Shown piece after piece: positions 37,936 through 64,000 of a stretch of 64,000 bases of DNA. The translations under genes and the position numbers were made by a program. The DNA lies in contig SMMW01000091.1 in the NCBI GenBank assembly GCA_004794655.1, positions 62,001 through 126,000 of the forward strand, given 5' to 3'. This DNA comes from Marisa cornuarietis (taxonomy: Eukaryota; Mollusca; Gastropoda; Architaenioglossa; Ampullariidae). Every line of letters starts with the position of its first letter. Within the stretch, counting starts at the first letter, position 1. Under the pieces are notes generated by a model. It was not told the DNA's origin. It did no database searches and worked only from the letters and a program-made list of their open reading frames with translations.

Positions 37936-38849
37936 AAAGGATCAAACTTGTAGTACACCGCTCCATAGAAAACCTCCCCAGAGTGAGAAATGTTACCTCA
38001 ACATTGATGTTAAGACCTCGACAGATTATAGAGAAACGACTATAGAGCCTAAAGACAGTATAATGTTCATTTCCAACAGCGTGATAAAGGTGACTATTAG
38101 CCGTATATACAATAGGAGTAGTGTCGGGCATTACACAAATAATATAACACTGTCTGCTCGCGACCTGAACTGAACTGAACTGCCCCCTTCAGATTCTTAA
38201 AAGCAGAAATTTTGAATTCATAACTTTGTAAGAAGCAAACTCGATCGGTCGACTTTGTATTGTTAGCGTCTCCAAGACTCTCCCTTGTACAAGGATATAT
38301 GGCTATGGATTTGGTCGAATCCACTGTAGGTCGGTGGTTGCATCGACTAATTAAGGGCCATGGTCGAATCGACTCGTGCGTGGTCGAATCAATTTGATCG
38401 AATTGATAAATGGTCGAATCGACCGAAGAAAAAGAAAGCGAGTGAGACGATGAAAGCGATGAAGACCTGCACAAAGATAGTAAATGTTGTAGTGTTCAGA
38501 CTCTCTCATCTGCGTGCGTAGGTCAACCAATACCGATACGGAAAAACAAATAAACATTTATTTCCTTGTCGAATCATCGCACGATGTGGTGGAATCAGAG
38601 AAATTAAATTTTTCCTGTCTGTGATTTACATTAATCCCTTCCTTATAATTCCGCAAAGGAGGGTGATGAGTGAACAGGGTACGTGTAGTAATTAGCGAGG
38701 ACTTTAGTAATTTTGTATTTTCCACTGGGAGTCACTTCTGTCAGTCATGATTCTTTTCTGTACTTTTATCCACAGACTTCCATGAAGGTCTGTGCTTTTA
38801 CCTAACTTGTCTGCAACACGATAAAGTGTCCAAATGTTTGACGGCTGAA
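37936..38849. other. Unassigned intergenic
   Basis: Nothing recognised except a short cluster of 'tggtcgaatcga' motifs at 38330-38425. Confidence 0.5.
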
Positions 38850-38985
38850 CAGGGCCGCCGACAGCCAGACGACTCTCTGGGCCCCTTGTAATTGTAATCG
38901 TAAATTATTTTCTCAGTATATAATAATATGTTTATAATTCGATTGTCAGTATGTACATTTCATTCAGGAATGGAATATACACTGC
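38850..38985. mobile_element. hAT-like element fragment (third copy)
   Basis: Starts CAGGGCCGCCGACAG, shares 'gggccccttgtaattgtaat' and 'atttcattcaggaa', and breaks off at a G run just before the 'atttcgtcacac' array. Confidence 0.6.
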
Positions 38986-39029
38986 AAATGGCGGGGGGGG
39001 GCGATCATTTCGTCACAAAACCATTTCGT

Positions 39030-39462
39030 CACACACCAAACGTCATTTCGTCACACGTATGTCCATTTCGTCACACACACGTATGTCCATTTCGTCACAC
39101 GTATGTCCATTTCGTCACCCACGTATGTCCATTTCGTCACACGTATGTCCATTTCGTCACCCACGTATGTCCATTTCGTCACACGTATGTCCATTTCGTC
39201 ACCCACGTATGTCCATTTCGTCACACGTATGTCCATTTCGTCACCCACGTATGTCCATTTCGTCACACGTATGTCCATTTCGTCACCCACGTATGTCCAT
39301 TTCGTCACACGTATGTCCATTTCGTCACCCACGTATGTCCATTTCGTCACACGTATGTCCATTTCGTCACCCACGTATGTCCATTTCGTCACACGTATGT
39401 CCATTTCGTCACACACACGTATGTTTATTTCGTCACACACACGTATGTCCATTTCGTCACAA
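39030..39462. repeat. ~21-bp minisatellite (cgtatgtccatttcgtcac)
   Basis: About 20 units alternating between 'cgtcacac' and 'cgtcacccac' endings, a 42-bp two-unit period. Open frames in both strands result from the period and are not genes. Confidence 0.92.
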
Positions 39463-40822
39463 GACAGAAAAGTCAAATCGTTACAAGCCCAATCAGCGAA
39501 TTCTCTGCATATAATAATAATAATAAGCAAAAAAGTCAAATTACAAATTCACAATACAATAATGACAAAATCTATAATGTAAAAGATTGTTTAAAAGAGA
39601 AAAGTCAGGCGTATTTGCCATTGTAAGATATTTGGCTCATTTAATAATATTGGACGTTAATAGCAACTTGTTACATTGGAGCTCGATTCGCCTTTTGTGT
39701 TTGTAGGTCGTGCGATCGTCCCTCTTACGGCGACAACTTTAGTTACAGTAGTCCCAGTCCTCGCCTCTCTGGGGACATAACTTTCCTCCCTACCTCCTTC
39801 CCCCCCCCCATCCTAGCCATCATCTACCTCATTGTTTACACACAGATGTTTTCTACATCAGTATTACTAAAGCTTCTACATGTTTATTTCTATGTGACTG
39901 ATAATAGCGAGTTTGAATTATTAATTACGCTCAGTGTGGTAAGGTCCAGTTGTAAATGTAGTCTGCGTCGTGCACTCTTGACTATCAACAATTAAACTCA
40001 CTCTCGCCATGTCTTACAATGCCAGCACCACCTCCCCCCCCATCTCACCCTTCCTCTTTAGGGTCACATGATGTCACAGACTTGCCCACTGACTCACTTT
40101 CTCAGACCGGCGATAGGTGTGGGTGGGTTGATGTGGGTTGTTTGTGTGTAGGGCTGTAGGGGTGTAAATGACGGGTGCTAGAGTCTTTATCCAAAGAGGA
40201 TACCAAGAGGCACCAGGGTGTTATCTGAGAGCTTGAAGTCACGGCGCGCAGGACCACTCGCCCTTTAGGACAGTGAACATCACTAGCTTCGGGTGTGACG
40301 GGCCTTTGTTCTGACTATCGTGTGCAGGCAGAACACACACACAAACACACACAGACACAGACACACACACACACACACACACACACAGACTCAGGCACGG
40401 ACGCTTGCATACTTCTCGGAAACAGCTTGAAAACATATTTCAACAAGACTGCCGGGTGCATTTGATCGAGTTCTCACTGGGTCCACGTGGACCAACTGCT
40501 CAGATTTTCTGAATATAATTTCAAGTTCCTCTACCAGCGTCAGCATGAGGTACCTGCTGGATTGGCAACACGGTCTCTCTGGCTGTTCCTTCTTGCTTTC
40601 CCCTCATAATTTCTTTACCTTCTGGACACATTTTCCTTTGTATCCTTTTAGCCCTATGACCAGTGTGATGGACCAGGGTTATCACCCTTGGCCGCCTGTG
40701 TGTGTGGTGGTGAGCACGAGTGAAGGAGAGATGTGTAACTGAACAGACTGTTAACAGGAGCCCAGGATTATGTGTGAACTGTGTTGGTGCATTGTGGGAT
40801 GTCGGTGTGGCCGAGGGCGCTG

Positions 40823-40990
40823 TGACAATGACAATTTCTTTATTTCACTAGGTTCGTGACATACTGGTGGCGGGGGAGTGGGTGTAGGGGATATCAAAGT
40901 AAAAGTACACAAATCTGCACAAAATAAGTACAAAATACTGTCAGCGGAACAGATTGATGATGCGACTCGCTCATTTTGTGTTAATATTTA
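40823..40990 (-). mobile_element. Possible LINE 3' tail
   Basis: Minus strand ends AAATAAAGAAATTGTCATTG, the common 3' terminus of molluscan non-LTR elements. Confidence 0.35.
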
Positions 40991-41589
40991 CTAATCTACC
41001 ATGTATGGCTGTACATGAACAAAATAAATGACATTTCACAGAAGCATTCGTGTAACAAGTGTTCAAATGAATATTGTTCTAAGTACTTCAGTAAATTTGT
41101 GTCAGTGTGTCCCGCTGCCTTAGCATCACTTGTCTGGTTAGTCGCCATTGTCAATGCACACTTGTACCAACTTTTGAAAGGGGGGTGGGTCTCTTTGTCC
41201 GCCAAGCGGTTGGTTATCATAAACTGGACACCGCCATGTCCTATGTCACCGGACTCAGCAACAACTGCTCTTTCACGATCACCTAGACAACCACGTGGTG
41301 TTTTACACAAGGGTGGAGCTACGTCAGCTCAAAGTTGACAACTATTTACCATCGTCTGTTACTGTGCTTTAGAACCGTTACATTTCAGTGATAATAAATT
41401 TCTAAAATGCTTACGAACGATTTTAAATAAACTCTCCACTGTTTTGCAACTTTTGCAAAATCTGCCAGGCATTGCAGTCACATGCTAAATGTTATTGATG
41501 AATTTGTTAGCTTAGTTAGCAGTAGTTTTATTACTGGTAATATTTACTTCTTTCATCACCTTTTATTCGTTTATCTTTTCTTTAATGAG

Positions 41590-41705
41590 GTTCACACCAG
41601 ATCAGCTAGCAGTGTTTGTTAATGAGGTTCACACCAGGTCAGCCGGCAGTGTTTGTTAATGAGGTTCACACCAGATCAGCTGCAGTGTTTGTTAATGAGG
41701 TTCAT
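41590..41705. repeat. ~37-bp repeat, 3 units
   Basis: Core gtttgttaatgaggttcaca with 'ccagatcagct'. Confidence 0.85.
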
Positions 41706-41845
41706 TAAATGACTTGGTTCACAATGGTGAGAGCAGCGAGCACAGTCTGCAAGCAAATACGATGCCGGCTGGACCAACAGATCGTTTCGCCGGCAGTTCT
41801 ACACTAACTGACATCTGTGGAAACGACAACAAGACTGGTGAAGCT

Positions 41846-42238
41846 GATAAGCAGCAGTATGTCACTAGTATCTGATAAGCAGCAGTATGTCACTAGTATC
41901 TGATAAGCAGCAGTATGTCACTAGTATCTGATAAGCAGCAGTATGTCACTAGTATCTGATAAGCAGCAGTATGTCACTAGTATCTGATAAGCAGCAGTAT
42001 GTCACTAGTATCTGATAAGCAGCAGTATGTCACTAGTATCTGATAAGCAGCAGTATGTCACTAGTATCTGATAAGCAGCAGTATGTCACTAGTATCTGAT
42101 AAGCAGCAGTATGTCACTAGTATCTGATAAGCAGCAGTATGTCACTAGTATCTGATAAGCAGCAGTATGTCACTAGTATCTGATAAGCAGCAGTATGTCA
42201 CTAGTATCTGATAAGCAGCACTATGTCACTAGTATCTG
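41846..42238. repeat. 28-bp minisatellite, about 14 nearly identical units
   Basis: Core ctgataagcagcagtatgtc followed by actagtat. Near-perfect identity suggests recent expansion. Confidence 0.95.
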
Positions 42239-42939
42239 TGGCTACACCGACGATAAAGGCGACTTGTTAAATCTACTATTGACAAGAAAATGTTCTCCTC
42301 TCTTTGTCTTCGGAAAAGACAACAATCGAAAATCTTTAGTTGTACAGTTGTGACAACTCAGCGCAGCGCACCACCAACCACCAGGCAACTTCACGTGAAC
42401 ACCGATAGTCGGTACGGGGTGGGGGGTGGGGGTGAGGTCACAGGGTCAAAGCGGTTTCACTTTCCCGCCTGCGGTCACTCTTGTTGATCCTCTTAGTTTT
42501 ATCCACGTGCTAAGTAGAGCGTGAATCTTCAAGTGGCTGGACTCAGCAGCACGGTCCTTGCCAGCTCGTGACTTTTGACACTCACTGACTCACATCCTGA
42601 GTAAACTCACCTGACGGCGATGGAGGTCGTGTTAGTAGCGCGTGAACCAGATGATCTTCACGTGCTGCTTGACAGCCTCCTTGCGGCCCCAATACACAAT
42701 CCCGCCAATCGATGTCTTTCGTTACAGTAAACATCCATCTCAGCCTTGAGCCGGGCAATTTCTTGGTCCCTGTCACTGATTTCTACCTGTAGTCTACACT
42801 CACCATCTTCTGCATTTTCTGTTATGGTTTATAGTGAGGATCGCTCGTAGTTCCCTTAGGCTAGTCCTCTTTAGGTCCCCCCCCCCCCAGTGGATTGAGG
42901 GTAGGGTCGAGGGTTGAGGTCCCTGACAGGTTGTAAACC

Positions 42940-44310
42940 GGACCATAAAAGATTACACTGATAAGCTAAGTACTTTCTTTTGTCCCTTTGACTGCCATGA
43001 TTTTACAGAGGATAAAAATAAGCTGAGAGAGGCTGTCAATAATGTTTTAACAGAGGAAAGTGGAGAAGATGATATTACTGTCTGTCTGTCTGTCTTTACA
43101 GTAGAGGAGGTGTGCCGACAACTTGTCAAAGTGCAAACTCAAAAGGCAGCCGGTCCTGACCAAGTTAGACCTTCTATCCTAAGGAATTGTGCTCACCAGT
43201 CTGACAAAATCTTATGTATGTACTTGAACTGGTCTCTTTACAGCAGTTCTGCTCCATCATGTTGGACAACTTCCTGCATTGTGCCAGTGCTGAAGAAAAG
43301 CCCGGTGTTAGAATGAAATGATTCTTATATTAACCTCTGTGTAATAACAGTTTTTGAAAAGCTTGTACTCAAGTCTTTACTGGACCTTGTTCAGGACTCA
43401 TTAGACCCTCTGTAGATGTTATATATTATTATATATCTTCAATACAATCTACTCTCATCTGGAGAACCTCAGTACCTGCAGTCCTCTAATGTTGTTTTGA
43501 CTTCTCCAGTGCTTTCAACACAATGCCATGTCATTTGCTTGTTCACAAACTTATTCCGATGATTGTTGATACCAGAACTTCTCTGTGGATCTTGGACTAT
43601 CTGACCAACAGAATATTTATGAGAATTTCTAGTAATGTCATTTCTGATACTGTGATACTTTGCAGACGACACCGGACTTGCTACAGACAGGAGACTAAAC
43701 AGTTTGTTACCTGGTGTGATAACAATTATTACTTAGCGAGTGTTAAATGTCAAGAAAGTAACAGAAATGAGTGTAGATTTCAGGAAAGAGGAGGCTGATC
43801 ATGAAAGGTGAGGTCGTAACAAGAGTAGACAGTGACAAATATTTAGGTATATTATATTATCATTATCGATGATAAACTGCACCACCACCTTTACTGTTTG
43901 AGAAAACTGACATCTTTTAACGTCCGCCAAGAACTTGTGTAACTATTCTACACTTCAGTAACATGCAGCATCGTGACTTTTGGTCCGGTGTGCTGGGTGG
44001 GAGTATAAACACACAGGGACAAGCTGAGCAAACACATTCCAAAAGCAGGAGGGGTGATTGGGAGGAGTCAGAGTAACATAGAGACACTATATCACAAGCT
44101 TCTGTATAACAAAGTGACTACAATTCTAGCCGACGACTCTCCTCCACTCCGACAGGAACTGGACATCAAACACAGAGACAGAAATGGTAGGTCTAGAGTT
44201 ACCCGAGCCAGAACCACACGATATCTCAACTTTTATTCCGGCGGCAGTCTGCATCTACAACCAAATCATGCCAGCTGTCTGGTGCTGATGGTGTTTATAT
44301 AATTTAAAGT
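42940..44310 (+). mobile_element. Jockey-like non-LTR retrotransposon polymerase relic
   Basis: Plus-strand pieces in shifting frames: FTVEEVCRQLVKVQ, KAAGPDQVRPSILRNCAHQ, WTTSCIVPVLKK, LCVITVFEKLVLKSLLDLV, FADDTGLATD (near 43660), YLGI and SRVTRARTTRYLN. This is an ordered reverse transcriptase with many frameshifts and stops; dead. Its 3' sequence passes into the next tandem array. Confidence 0.85.
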
Positions 44311-45015
44311 ATTTAAGTCATCTTAGCCAGCTGTCTGGTGCTGATGGTGTTTATATAATGTACATCTTAGACAGCTGTCTGGTGCTGATGGTGTTTATAT
44401 AATGTAAGTATTTAAGTTAACTTAGCCAGCTGTCTGGTGCTGATGGTGTTTATATAATGTACATCTTAGACAGCTGTCTGGTGCTGATGGTGTTTATATA
44501 ATGTAAGTATTTAAGTCAACTTAGCCAGCTGTCTGGTGCTGAGAGTGTTTATACAATGTACAACTTAGCCTGCTGTCTGGTGCTGAGGGTGTTTATATAA
44601 TGTACAACTTAGACAGCTGTCTGGTGCTGAGGGTGTTTATACAATGTACAACTTAGCCTGCTGTCTGGTGCTGAGGGTGTTTATATAATGTACATCTTAG
44701 ACAGCTGTCTGGTGCTGAGGGTGTTTATATAATGTACATCTTAGTCAGCTGTCTGGTGCTGATGGTGTTTATATAATGTAAGTATTTAAGTCAACTTAGC
44801 CAGCTGTCTGGTGCTGATGGTGTTTATATAATGTAAGTATTTAAGTCAACTTAGCCAGCTGTCTGGTGCTGAGGGTGTTTATATAATGTAAGTATTTAAG
44901 TCAACTTAGCCAGCTGTCTGGTGCTGAGAGTGTTTATACAATGTACAACTTAGCCAGCTGTCTGGTGCTGAGAGTGTTTATACAATGTACAACTTAGCCA
45001 GCTGTCTGGTGCTGG
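44270..45015. repeat. 44/55-bp minisatellite derived from the LINE 3' region
   Basis: About 15 units with core cagctgtctggtgctgatgg and gtgtttatataatgta; longer units add 'agtatttaagtcaactt'. The first unit overlaps the end of the preceding LINE relic. Confidence 0.9.
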
Positions 45016-45555
45016 CAATGGAGGTGACGCGTAGCGAGGAACTTGGTGACTCGGTGTCACGTTCATGCTCCCACCCGTACCTGCCTGCCTACAGTGTATC
45101 ACTGCGCCACTCAAAGCCACTCACGTGATAACCAGTCTGCAGATTGCCACATAGCTCCTACTACAAGTAAGCAAGTGCATTTGCACCGTAGGTGGCCTTG
45201 ACCGACATAGGCAGCAGGGGTGGCGGGTGCTGGGGTGTGGAGACTTGTACTCGCTCCTCTTCCCTTCGGTCTGACCACCTGACGTGTGCAAAGCGCACGA
45301 GAACACAGGCTGCAATCTTCTTCGATGGGCATCAGCTAAAACTTTAATTTTAATTTAATTTAACTTTAATAACCTGAACTAAAATGCGTCCAGACCCCGA
45401 CTGAGAGCGAAACGTGCCTTTCCTCTCTCCCCAACCGCCATGAAGAGCAGCGAGAAACTTTTGCAATGAAATGTAACTCGCATACGGGTAGAAAGCACGA
45501 AGCATTCGACTCACGCAAACTGTGGGAAGCACCCGACATCGTGCACGACCTTAAG

Positions 45556-45561
45556 TTTAAT
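45556..45561 (-). promoter_or_regulatory. Candidate poly(A) signal of the GH9 gene
   Basis: ATTAAA on the minus strand, 74 nt after the GH9 stop. Several more ATTAAA-like hexamers sit at 45340-45372. Which is used is unknown. Confidence 0.25.
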
Positions 45562-45634
45562 AGGGAAATCCATCCAATCATCGGCGGTAATGACATCGTG
45601 TGCCGGGTGGGGTTAGCGGGGTGGTTTGCAGTTG

Positions 45635-60143
<14,509 letters not shown>

Positions 60144-60151
60144 GATGTCTG

Positions 60152-60212
<61 letters not shown>
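60152..60212. repeat. (CA)n/(TA)n microsatellite just upstream of the GH9 start codon
   Basis: About 22 CA dinucleotides followed by a TA run, ending about 9 bp upstream of the ATG. It would fall in the 5' UTR or core promoter. Confidence 0.85.
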
Positions 60213-60213
<1 letters not shown>

Positions 60214-60294
60214 GAGAGAGAAGAGATATTAAGATATACAGAGAGACATTTACATCTTGTATTGGAATGTTTAAGCACAATATGTCATGCCCAG

Positions 60295-60329
60295 CACGTG
60301 ATAATATCACGTGACCCACCCAGCACGTG
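60295..60329. promoter_or_regulatory. Cluster of three CACGTG E-boxes upstream of the GH9 gene
   Basis: Exact palindromes at 60295-60300, 60308-60313 and 60324-60329, 150-190 bp upstream of the GH9 ATG. CACGTG is the site of bHLH-ZIP factors such as USF, MITF/TFEB and Myc/Max. Function is inferred from position only. Confidence 0.35.
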
Positions 60330-61869
60330 AAGCTTTGTCACGTAATGTAATCAAGCGCTGAGTGAGGACGAGACTTCAAAGGACCCGTGGAAGCTCACCT
60401 ACACAGGTATACGTCTCCATCCCGTCATGCACCCGTATGTGTCCTGTCTACCCCGTAATAGACGTTGCTACTTGTCCCTCATAATGGACCTTGGAAATAA
60501 TTTACTCCGAGTACATTTATGTTACTGTCAAAAAGCCGATAGAGGTTTACTGAAATATGCCTTTGCCTTGTGGGTGGGGGGGGGGTAGGGTGGGCGGATT
60601 AAGCTCCCATACACCTGGTGTACATGGTGGCTCATAACTCATGCACAGTACAGTTTATAAAGTCTGTTATTAGTTTCACACTTTTCAAACATTAAGTCAT
60701 ACAGACATCCTTCCTAATGTCGGGAGAATGTGGCTCTGTTATGTCTACAGCACATAGATGGGACCTTCTTTCTTCGCCCCCCCCTCTCTCTCTCTCTCTG
60801 TCTCTTAAACAACTGCAATAAAGTCAGCTGGTACCATTATAGATGGGAATGACTACCTTCATCTCTCTCTCTTTCTCTCATTTTGAATAACTGCTGTCAA
60901 GTCAGCTGGTGCCATTACAGACGAGACCGCCTATATTCTCTTACTCTCTTCCACTGAACAACTGCGATAAAGACAGCTGATACCATTAGATACAGACGAG
61001 AACAATGAACCTCATATATAATTATATATATATTATATCTTTCGTTTTGAACAGCCGCTATAAACACAGCTGCTACCGCCAAGGGACACAAACTCCTCTC
61101 TCCGTCTCTTCCAATTCGCTTTCTCGCTCGCTTTTTTCAAGTATATCCCTCTTTCCTTCATCTTTCTCTTTCTTTGTATTTTCCATGTGTTTTTCAGAAG
61201 GGTCTGTGAATACAGAGATGTGTTTTGAACAGAATGAGTGACAAGGAAAGTCCTGTGCAGATGACTGTCTCGAATAAAGTCTCTGAAAGCAGTTGTATAA
61301 TAAATACAGAAGCTCACTATCACAGAAACTCGCAATTCAAGTGAAAATGTTTGATTCTTCGTGATCCTTTCTTCTCTCAAAGTATATAAAGTATCAATTT
61401 TGAAGGAATCTGTTTGCAGTATACAGGCCCGGTCTTACCATCAGGCCAAATCAACAGCTGGTCCATGGAGTATAAATTTTGAAAGATTGGATGGAAGGAT
61501 GGATGAAACTACCAACGTGGTAAGAAATTAAAGACAGCTTATCTCTGAGACGAGATGAACAAGATCAGGTATGTGTTCCACACAGTCTCTGTGTCCGCTG
61601 AAGACAGATTTTGATAGATTGCCTTGTCACAATCAATGCATTTGCCGACAACCAACACAAGAAAGTGGACATCCCAGTCCAATGTAAACTACTTCTCCAA
61701 ACAATCTCATCTCAAATTACTGGCTTGGGTGGCCACTGTGTCTGCTGAGCACCACCTGGCGGCTGCCCTACACCTACACCAACTATAGTGTCTCTCCTTA
61801 CATGTGATCACCTCAACAAATAAGATGTTTGATCAATATCACCATTATGTTTTCGAGGACATGTTTTTT

Positions 61870-61996
61870 GCCCCTAGGGTGTAAGGTAGCCCAGTGTCAG
61901 CTCATGTCCTGCCGCGAGGTCGACTGAGTCCAGTGTGTTTGTAGTCCTGCTGTTTGTTTTAAAACATCGACCGACCGACCGACCGACCGACCGAAG
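61870..61996 (+). repeat. SINE-like 3' end with (CCGA)n run
   Basis: 'tttgttttaaaacatcgacc' followed by about six CCGA units resembles a SINE tail. Weak. Confidence 0.3.
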
Positions 61997-62318
61997 TATC
62001 TTCATACTTGTCTGCAATAAGCTACAACAATACAAGGAAGTCTAGTGCTCGCCGCACAGTTCCCGTGTATTTGATTTGTGACCTGCTGGAGGTCAAGGTC
62101 AGTAGAACATTGTCTGCATTGTCACATCAGTGAACCACTTCCGGCACCAAAGTTTCCTCAGAAAGTACAGAGACACCGAAGGAAAGGACAACCATCACTG
62201 CGCACGCGTAGTGGGTCAACTCCCGTCCAGCTGTATTAAAGCTTATCTTATGGACAGGCAGCTTCCGGTCTCTTTGTTTTGTACCCAGACTGCATATTAT
62301 AATAGATCACTTATTATC

Positions 62319-62319
<1 letters not shown>

Positions 62320-62378
<59 letters not shown>
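62320..62378. repeat. (CA)n microsatellite
   Basis: About 29 dinucleotides. Confidence 0.97.
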
Positions 62379-62382
<4 letters not shown>

Positions 62383-62464
62383 TATCTCAAAATAATTACG
62401 ACAGTAGCTCTGTGACACACTGTGTAAAGTGAAACCAGAAAAAACGAAGCAATGACTTAGTCCA

Positions 62465-63354
62465 GCGCATGCGCGATGCAAGTTACCTGTTCCCTCGCTT
62501 GAGCTGCTAGTCCTTCTCTCTCTAAAGTCTCTGGAAAGTGTTAAGCGCTTTCTCACTTTTTAATTCTGCAGAAGCTTATCTTCCAGCAATATGTTAACTG
62601 TTGGATGGAAAAATGACTACATCTGCTGGGCATTACCTAGAAAAAAAATTTTCAAACGGTGGCATTGACATCGAAGTCAATTAACCTGCGTACAGCTCTC
62701 AGTGTTACGAAAGTTTGCTTCTGTGCTCTGCATGTGTGGCATCGACTTTCTTGAATTGTATAGTTCACTGTGTAGTTCGTTGCTAAGTTGTAGAACGAGG
62801 CGTTTTAGAGACTTGCTTAAGCGATTGACATAAAAGCAAATAATCACAACAGCTGTGTCCAGTTGGCCATTCTTGTTCACCCGCTAGTAAGGGGTTGGGA
62901 AAATAATTTTACGAAATCGTATGGACGCTGCTCAGTCACGTTTCTTCTAGATATTTTAACTCTCCTAATTCGAAATATCTCCTCTCATCGGGTATTTCTT
63001 CATTCCTGACATCTCAACTCCCCATCGTCTGTGTGTTAAACCCTTCCGCATCCCCCCCCCCCGACTCTTGCGGGCACCACACGTCCTCCACATTCTGTCG
63101 CCGCCAGCGCCATGTTCTCTCTGCCAACAGCCTGAATGCTATTTCGGTCTAACAAATATTTTGTTTTAGGCCGTAAAAATGGCGGTGACAAGCTTTGGCA
63201 TGTAATGGACGATAAAAAGGCCGCGTGATGCAGGAAGATGGCGCCAGCCTCTCTCACAACACACGCGCACCCCGAGTCTCGCGCTGCACACGTGCAGCAG
63301 GCTTCAAGCTCAAGGTCATCAAAACCTGGCAGCGACAACACAGTGCGCATGCGT
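62465..63354. promoter_or_regulatory. Candidate housekeeping-type promoter region (NRF1 and YY1 motifs)
   Basis: Perfect NRF1 palindrome GCGCATGCGC at 62465-62474, near-perfect GCGCATGCGT at 63345-63354, and YY1-like AAATGGCGG at 63177-63185 and AAGATGGCGCC at 63235-63245 in a GC-richer stretch. YY1 motifs of this type usually lie just downstream of start sites. No gene can be attached. Confidence 0.35.
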
Positions 63355-64000
63355 GTGGAGCAAGAGGAAGATTGCATCGATTGATCATCCCCCGTGCTGT
63401 CCCTCCCCTCATGAGGAGTCGTACTATAGTCGTCCAGTCTCGCCCAGGCTGACATGACACGGGAAACTGTTGTCGTGTTCGCACAGAGGTTTACTCAGAA
63501 CAAATAAGAAATAGTTTAGACAAAACTTTCTCAAACATGTTGATGATGCTAACAGGAAGCATTTCAAAGTAAACTTGATATCAAAGAGTTTGTGTTGCTT
63601 GTTACAAGGAGTTGTCTGGACAGCGCTCATCACAGGGACGAGGAAACACGGGCAAGAGAATGTTGCGATGTCACCTTCTGTAAACAAAGAGCAAATCCAT
63701 GAACTACTCGTGACCATCGGGAGTCTCCTGTTAGTCACCGACATAAACCAACCGTCAGCAAACCATCACCAGTATCTTGCAGAAGCCATCACAAGTCCTA
63801 GATCCCAGAAACCATCGCGACTCTAACCATCCACAACCAATGTTGATGGCAGCCAGAAACTAGTGACAGTTTATTTCTTTGCTCGTCATTAGTGTCGGGA
63901 CTGGCATCCAAAATGATCCTTCCTGTTGGCCATGTGCATCCCGAGCAGCCTTTCTTAACCGAAATGTCAGCCATGTCTCAATGTTACTGACAATGTCGAC
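63355..64000. other. Unassigned right end
   Basis: An 83-codon open frame at 63575-63826 has no recognised domain. Nothing else supported. Confidence 0.4.

Larger units (their letters stand above)
39463..42939. other. Intergenic between GT92 and GH9 genes
   Basis: Contains a (CA)n block at 40329-40388, the possible LINE tail and two tandem arrays listed separately. Remaining open frames look random. Confidence 0.5.
60330..62464. other. Upstream flank of the GH9 gene
   Basis: CT-rich microsatellites at 60785-60805 and 60860-60880. A phrase 'caactgc(a/g)ataaag-cagctggtaccatta' recurs loosely four times at 60810-61080, a decayed ~100-bp tandem repeat. No gene. Confidence 0.45.

Noticed and set aside
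38928..39626. Repeat 'proteins' of 160-230 aa on both strands
   Set aside because: Open only because of the 21/42-bp period; three frames give equally long products.
63036..63455. 139-aa minus-strand frame across the candidate promoter
   Set aside because: GC-rich chance frame; no domain, and composition changes along its length.

Overview
This is eukaryotic nuclear DNA. It has spliced genes with GT-AG introns, many (CA)n/(GT)n microsatellites, long minisatellites, non-LTR retrotransposon fragments, tRNA-derived SINEs and small DNA transposons. A GH9 endoglucanase with an N-terminal family-2 cellulose-binding module, as known from abalone and other snails, suggests a mollusc, probably a gastropod. 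The species cannot be fixed from the sequence. I see no virus, toxin or prokaryotic gene.

Two complete protein genes can be assembled, both on the minus strand. Gene 1 (33092 down to 7294, six coding exons, 490 aa) is a family-92 glycosyltransferase (GT92, DUF23): a type II membrane protein with a D-V-D-E metal site and the C-terminal HHYR motif. Gene 2 (60143 down to 45635, eleven coding exons, 585 aa) is a secreted GH9 cellulase with signal peptide, CBM2 and a full GH9 catalytic set. Every intron phase matches across all junctions, so I trust both models. The two genes have no evident functional link.

Layout: 1-7.3 kb is flank of gene 1, with one copy of an ~870-bp dispersed repeat and microsatellites. 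7.3-33.1 kb is the GT92 gene, whose introns hold about 13 kb of tandem arrays, two hAT-like elements, a pogo-like element and two retrotransposon fragments. 33.1-45.6 kb is intergenic: a SINE, the second copy of the dispersed repeat joined to an RTE-like reverse transcriptase relic, hAT-like copies, minisatellites and another LINE relic. 45.6-60.1 kb is the GH9 gene, with its own arrays, LINE pieces and a hAT MITE. 60.1-64 kb is upstream of GH9 and ends in a candidate CpG/NRF1/YY1-type promoter whose gene would lie outside the window or be unrecognised.

The most unusual signal is how the tandem repeats relate to exons. In the GH9 gene the 3' end of exon 3 and the 3' end of exon 4, each with its 5' splice site, have been amplified into minisatellites (about 21 units of 38 bp, and 9 donor sites 47 bp apart). 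Part of exon 3 is also copied upstream as a broken pseudo-exon. Other arrays sit within about 20 nt of splice sites in both genes, and several arrays have grown out of LINE coding or 3' sequence. No new enzymatic or defence system is visible.
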